From Desulfotignum sp. (GTDB lineage: Bacteria > Desulfobacterota > Desulfobacteria > Desulfobacterales > Desulfobacteraceae), in assembly GCA_011390695.1 (NCBI GenBank), contig JAABRW010000026.1, forward strand, positions 1 to 6,917: DNA of 6,917 bases, read 5' to 3'. The position numbers and the translations under genes are program-made. The notes under the pieces were generated by a model. That model was given only the letters and a program-made list of their open reading frames with translations. It made no database searches and had not been told where the DNA came from. This document shows, piece by piece, positions 6,761 to 6,917 of the stretch; position 1 is the first letter of the stretch; each line of letters starts with the position of its first letter.

Positions 6761-6789
6761 ATTATAGCAAATATCCAGAATTGGAAAAG
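6761..6789 (-). promoter_or_regulatory. Extended -10 promoter upstream of the structured RNA
   Basis: On the minus strand a perfect TATAAT (6766-6761) is preceded by TGC (6769-6767), giving the extended -10 TGnTATAAT. The -35 is weak: TTTCCA at 6787-6782 with a 15-nt spacer, or CTTTTC at 6789-6784 with 17 nt, as tolerated for extended -10 promoters. The predicted start is near 6752-6754, about 23 nt before the closing stem. It would drive the RNA candidate and possibly parAB. Confidence 0.6.
6762..6778 (-). repeat. Right copy of the inverted promoter-core repeat
   Basis: The minus-strand reading CTGGATATTTGCTATAA matches 6506-6522 on the plus strand at 16 of 17 positions. It overlaps the extended -10 promoter. 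The two copies face each other across the structured region. Confidence 0.6.
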
Positions 6790-6808
6790 ATATGGCTGCT
6801 GAATAAGC

Positions 6809-6850
6809 AAAAAAAAACCCGGCAGAAGTTTTTACAATCCTGCCGGGTTT
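6809..6850 (-). terminator. Strong intrinsic terminator for a leftward gene beyond the window
   Basis: AAACCCGGCAG (6815-6825) and CTGCCGGGTTT (6840-6850) form a perfect 11-bp stem with a 14-nt loop. Read on the minus strand, the stem runs into nine Ts (6817-6809), a classic rho-independent terminator. It therefore most likely ends a minus-strand gene lying to the right of this window and insulates the parA promoter region. On the plus strand only TTTATAATT follows, so termination there would be weaker. Confidence 0.85.
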
Positions 6851-6855
6851 ATAAT

Positions 6856-6868
6856 TGACCTGGGGTCA
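6856..6868. repeat. Small hairpin TGACC-TGG-GGTCA
   Basis: TGACC (6856-6860) and GGTCA (6864-6868) are perfect arms around TGG. It sits directly between the terminator and the terminal 19-bp inverted repeat, and may be the outer part of the same repeat element. Confidence 0.45.
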
Positions 6869-6870
6869 GG

Positions 6871-6917
6871 CTTGGCTTATTGGCTTATTGATTTCTCAAA
6901 TAAGCCAATAAGCCAAG
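6871..6917. repeat. Perfect 19-bp inverted repeat at the window edge, built from a doubled 8-bp unit
   Basis: CTTGGCTTATTGGCTTATT (6871-6889) and its exact complement (6899-6917) flank a 9-nt loop. Each arm contains the unit TTGGCTTA twice in tandem. No T tract flanks it inside the window, so it does not look like a terminator. The right arm ends exactly at the window edge, so the element may be longer. It could be a MITE/REP-type element, the end of a REP-associated (RAYT) transposase unit, or a protein-binding site. No transposase is visible. Confidence 0.75.

Noticed and set aside
6676..6858. Plus-strand 60-codon frame, with an internal MAKRHYSKYPELEK start
   Set aside because: It crosses the promoter and the terminator stem, and its last residues are encoded by the hairpin itself. 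AGGG before the internal ATG is weak. It is most likely chance.
6452..6917. Replication origin (DnaA-box cluster) or CRISPR array next to parAB
   Set aside because: No DnaA-box consensus cluster and no regularly spaced direct repeats were seen in this stretch.

Overview
The window looks like bacterial chromosome of moderate GC content. It most resembles an anaerobic Desulfobacterota (Desulfobacteraceae-like) genome. That assignment is an inference from gene content: a chromosomal-type parA-parB pair followed by an ispH gene fused to a UbiA-type membrane domain, and then a large DUF342/FapA-type protein. No marker gene proves the taxon, and there is no plasmid, phage or transposase gene in view.

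Layout, left to right. A plus-strand gene (14-895) encodes a membrane-anchored lysophospholipid-type acyltransferase. It converges on a four-gene minus-strand run, with only 11 bp between the two stop codons and a compact, possibly bidirectional, terminator there. In transcription order the minus-strand run is parA (6451-5693), parB (5696-4821, ATGA overlap with parA), ispH-ubiA fusion (4807-3095, 13-nt gap) and the DUF342 protein (3078-907, 16-nt gap with a strong Shine-Dalgarno). The tight spacing suggests one operon that joins chromosome segregation, the last step of MEP-pathway isoprenoid synthesis, a putative prenyltransferase-like membrane module, and a polymer-like beta-helix/coiled-coil protein of unknown role.

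The right-hand 466 bp (6452-6917) hold no convincing gene but are rich in structure. The arms 6570-6589 and 6711-6730 pair over 20 bp with one mismatch. Further pairing inside them gives a rod of about 160 nt with an internal bubble and a small apical hairpin. A perfect extended -10 promoter (TGC-TATAAT) lies just upstream on the minus strand. The architecture resembles 6S RNA, but a long structured parA leader is an alternative. The promoter-core sequence recurs in inverted orientation on the other side of the rod. Next come a strong terminator (11-bp stem, T9 on the minus strand) that would end a gene lying beyond the window, and a perfect 19-bp inverted repeat, built from a doubled 8-bp unit, at the window edge.

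The most notable items are the candidate structured RNA, the IspH-UbiA fusion with its eroded first aspartate motif, and the terminal palindrome.
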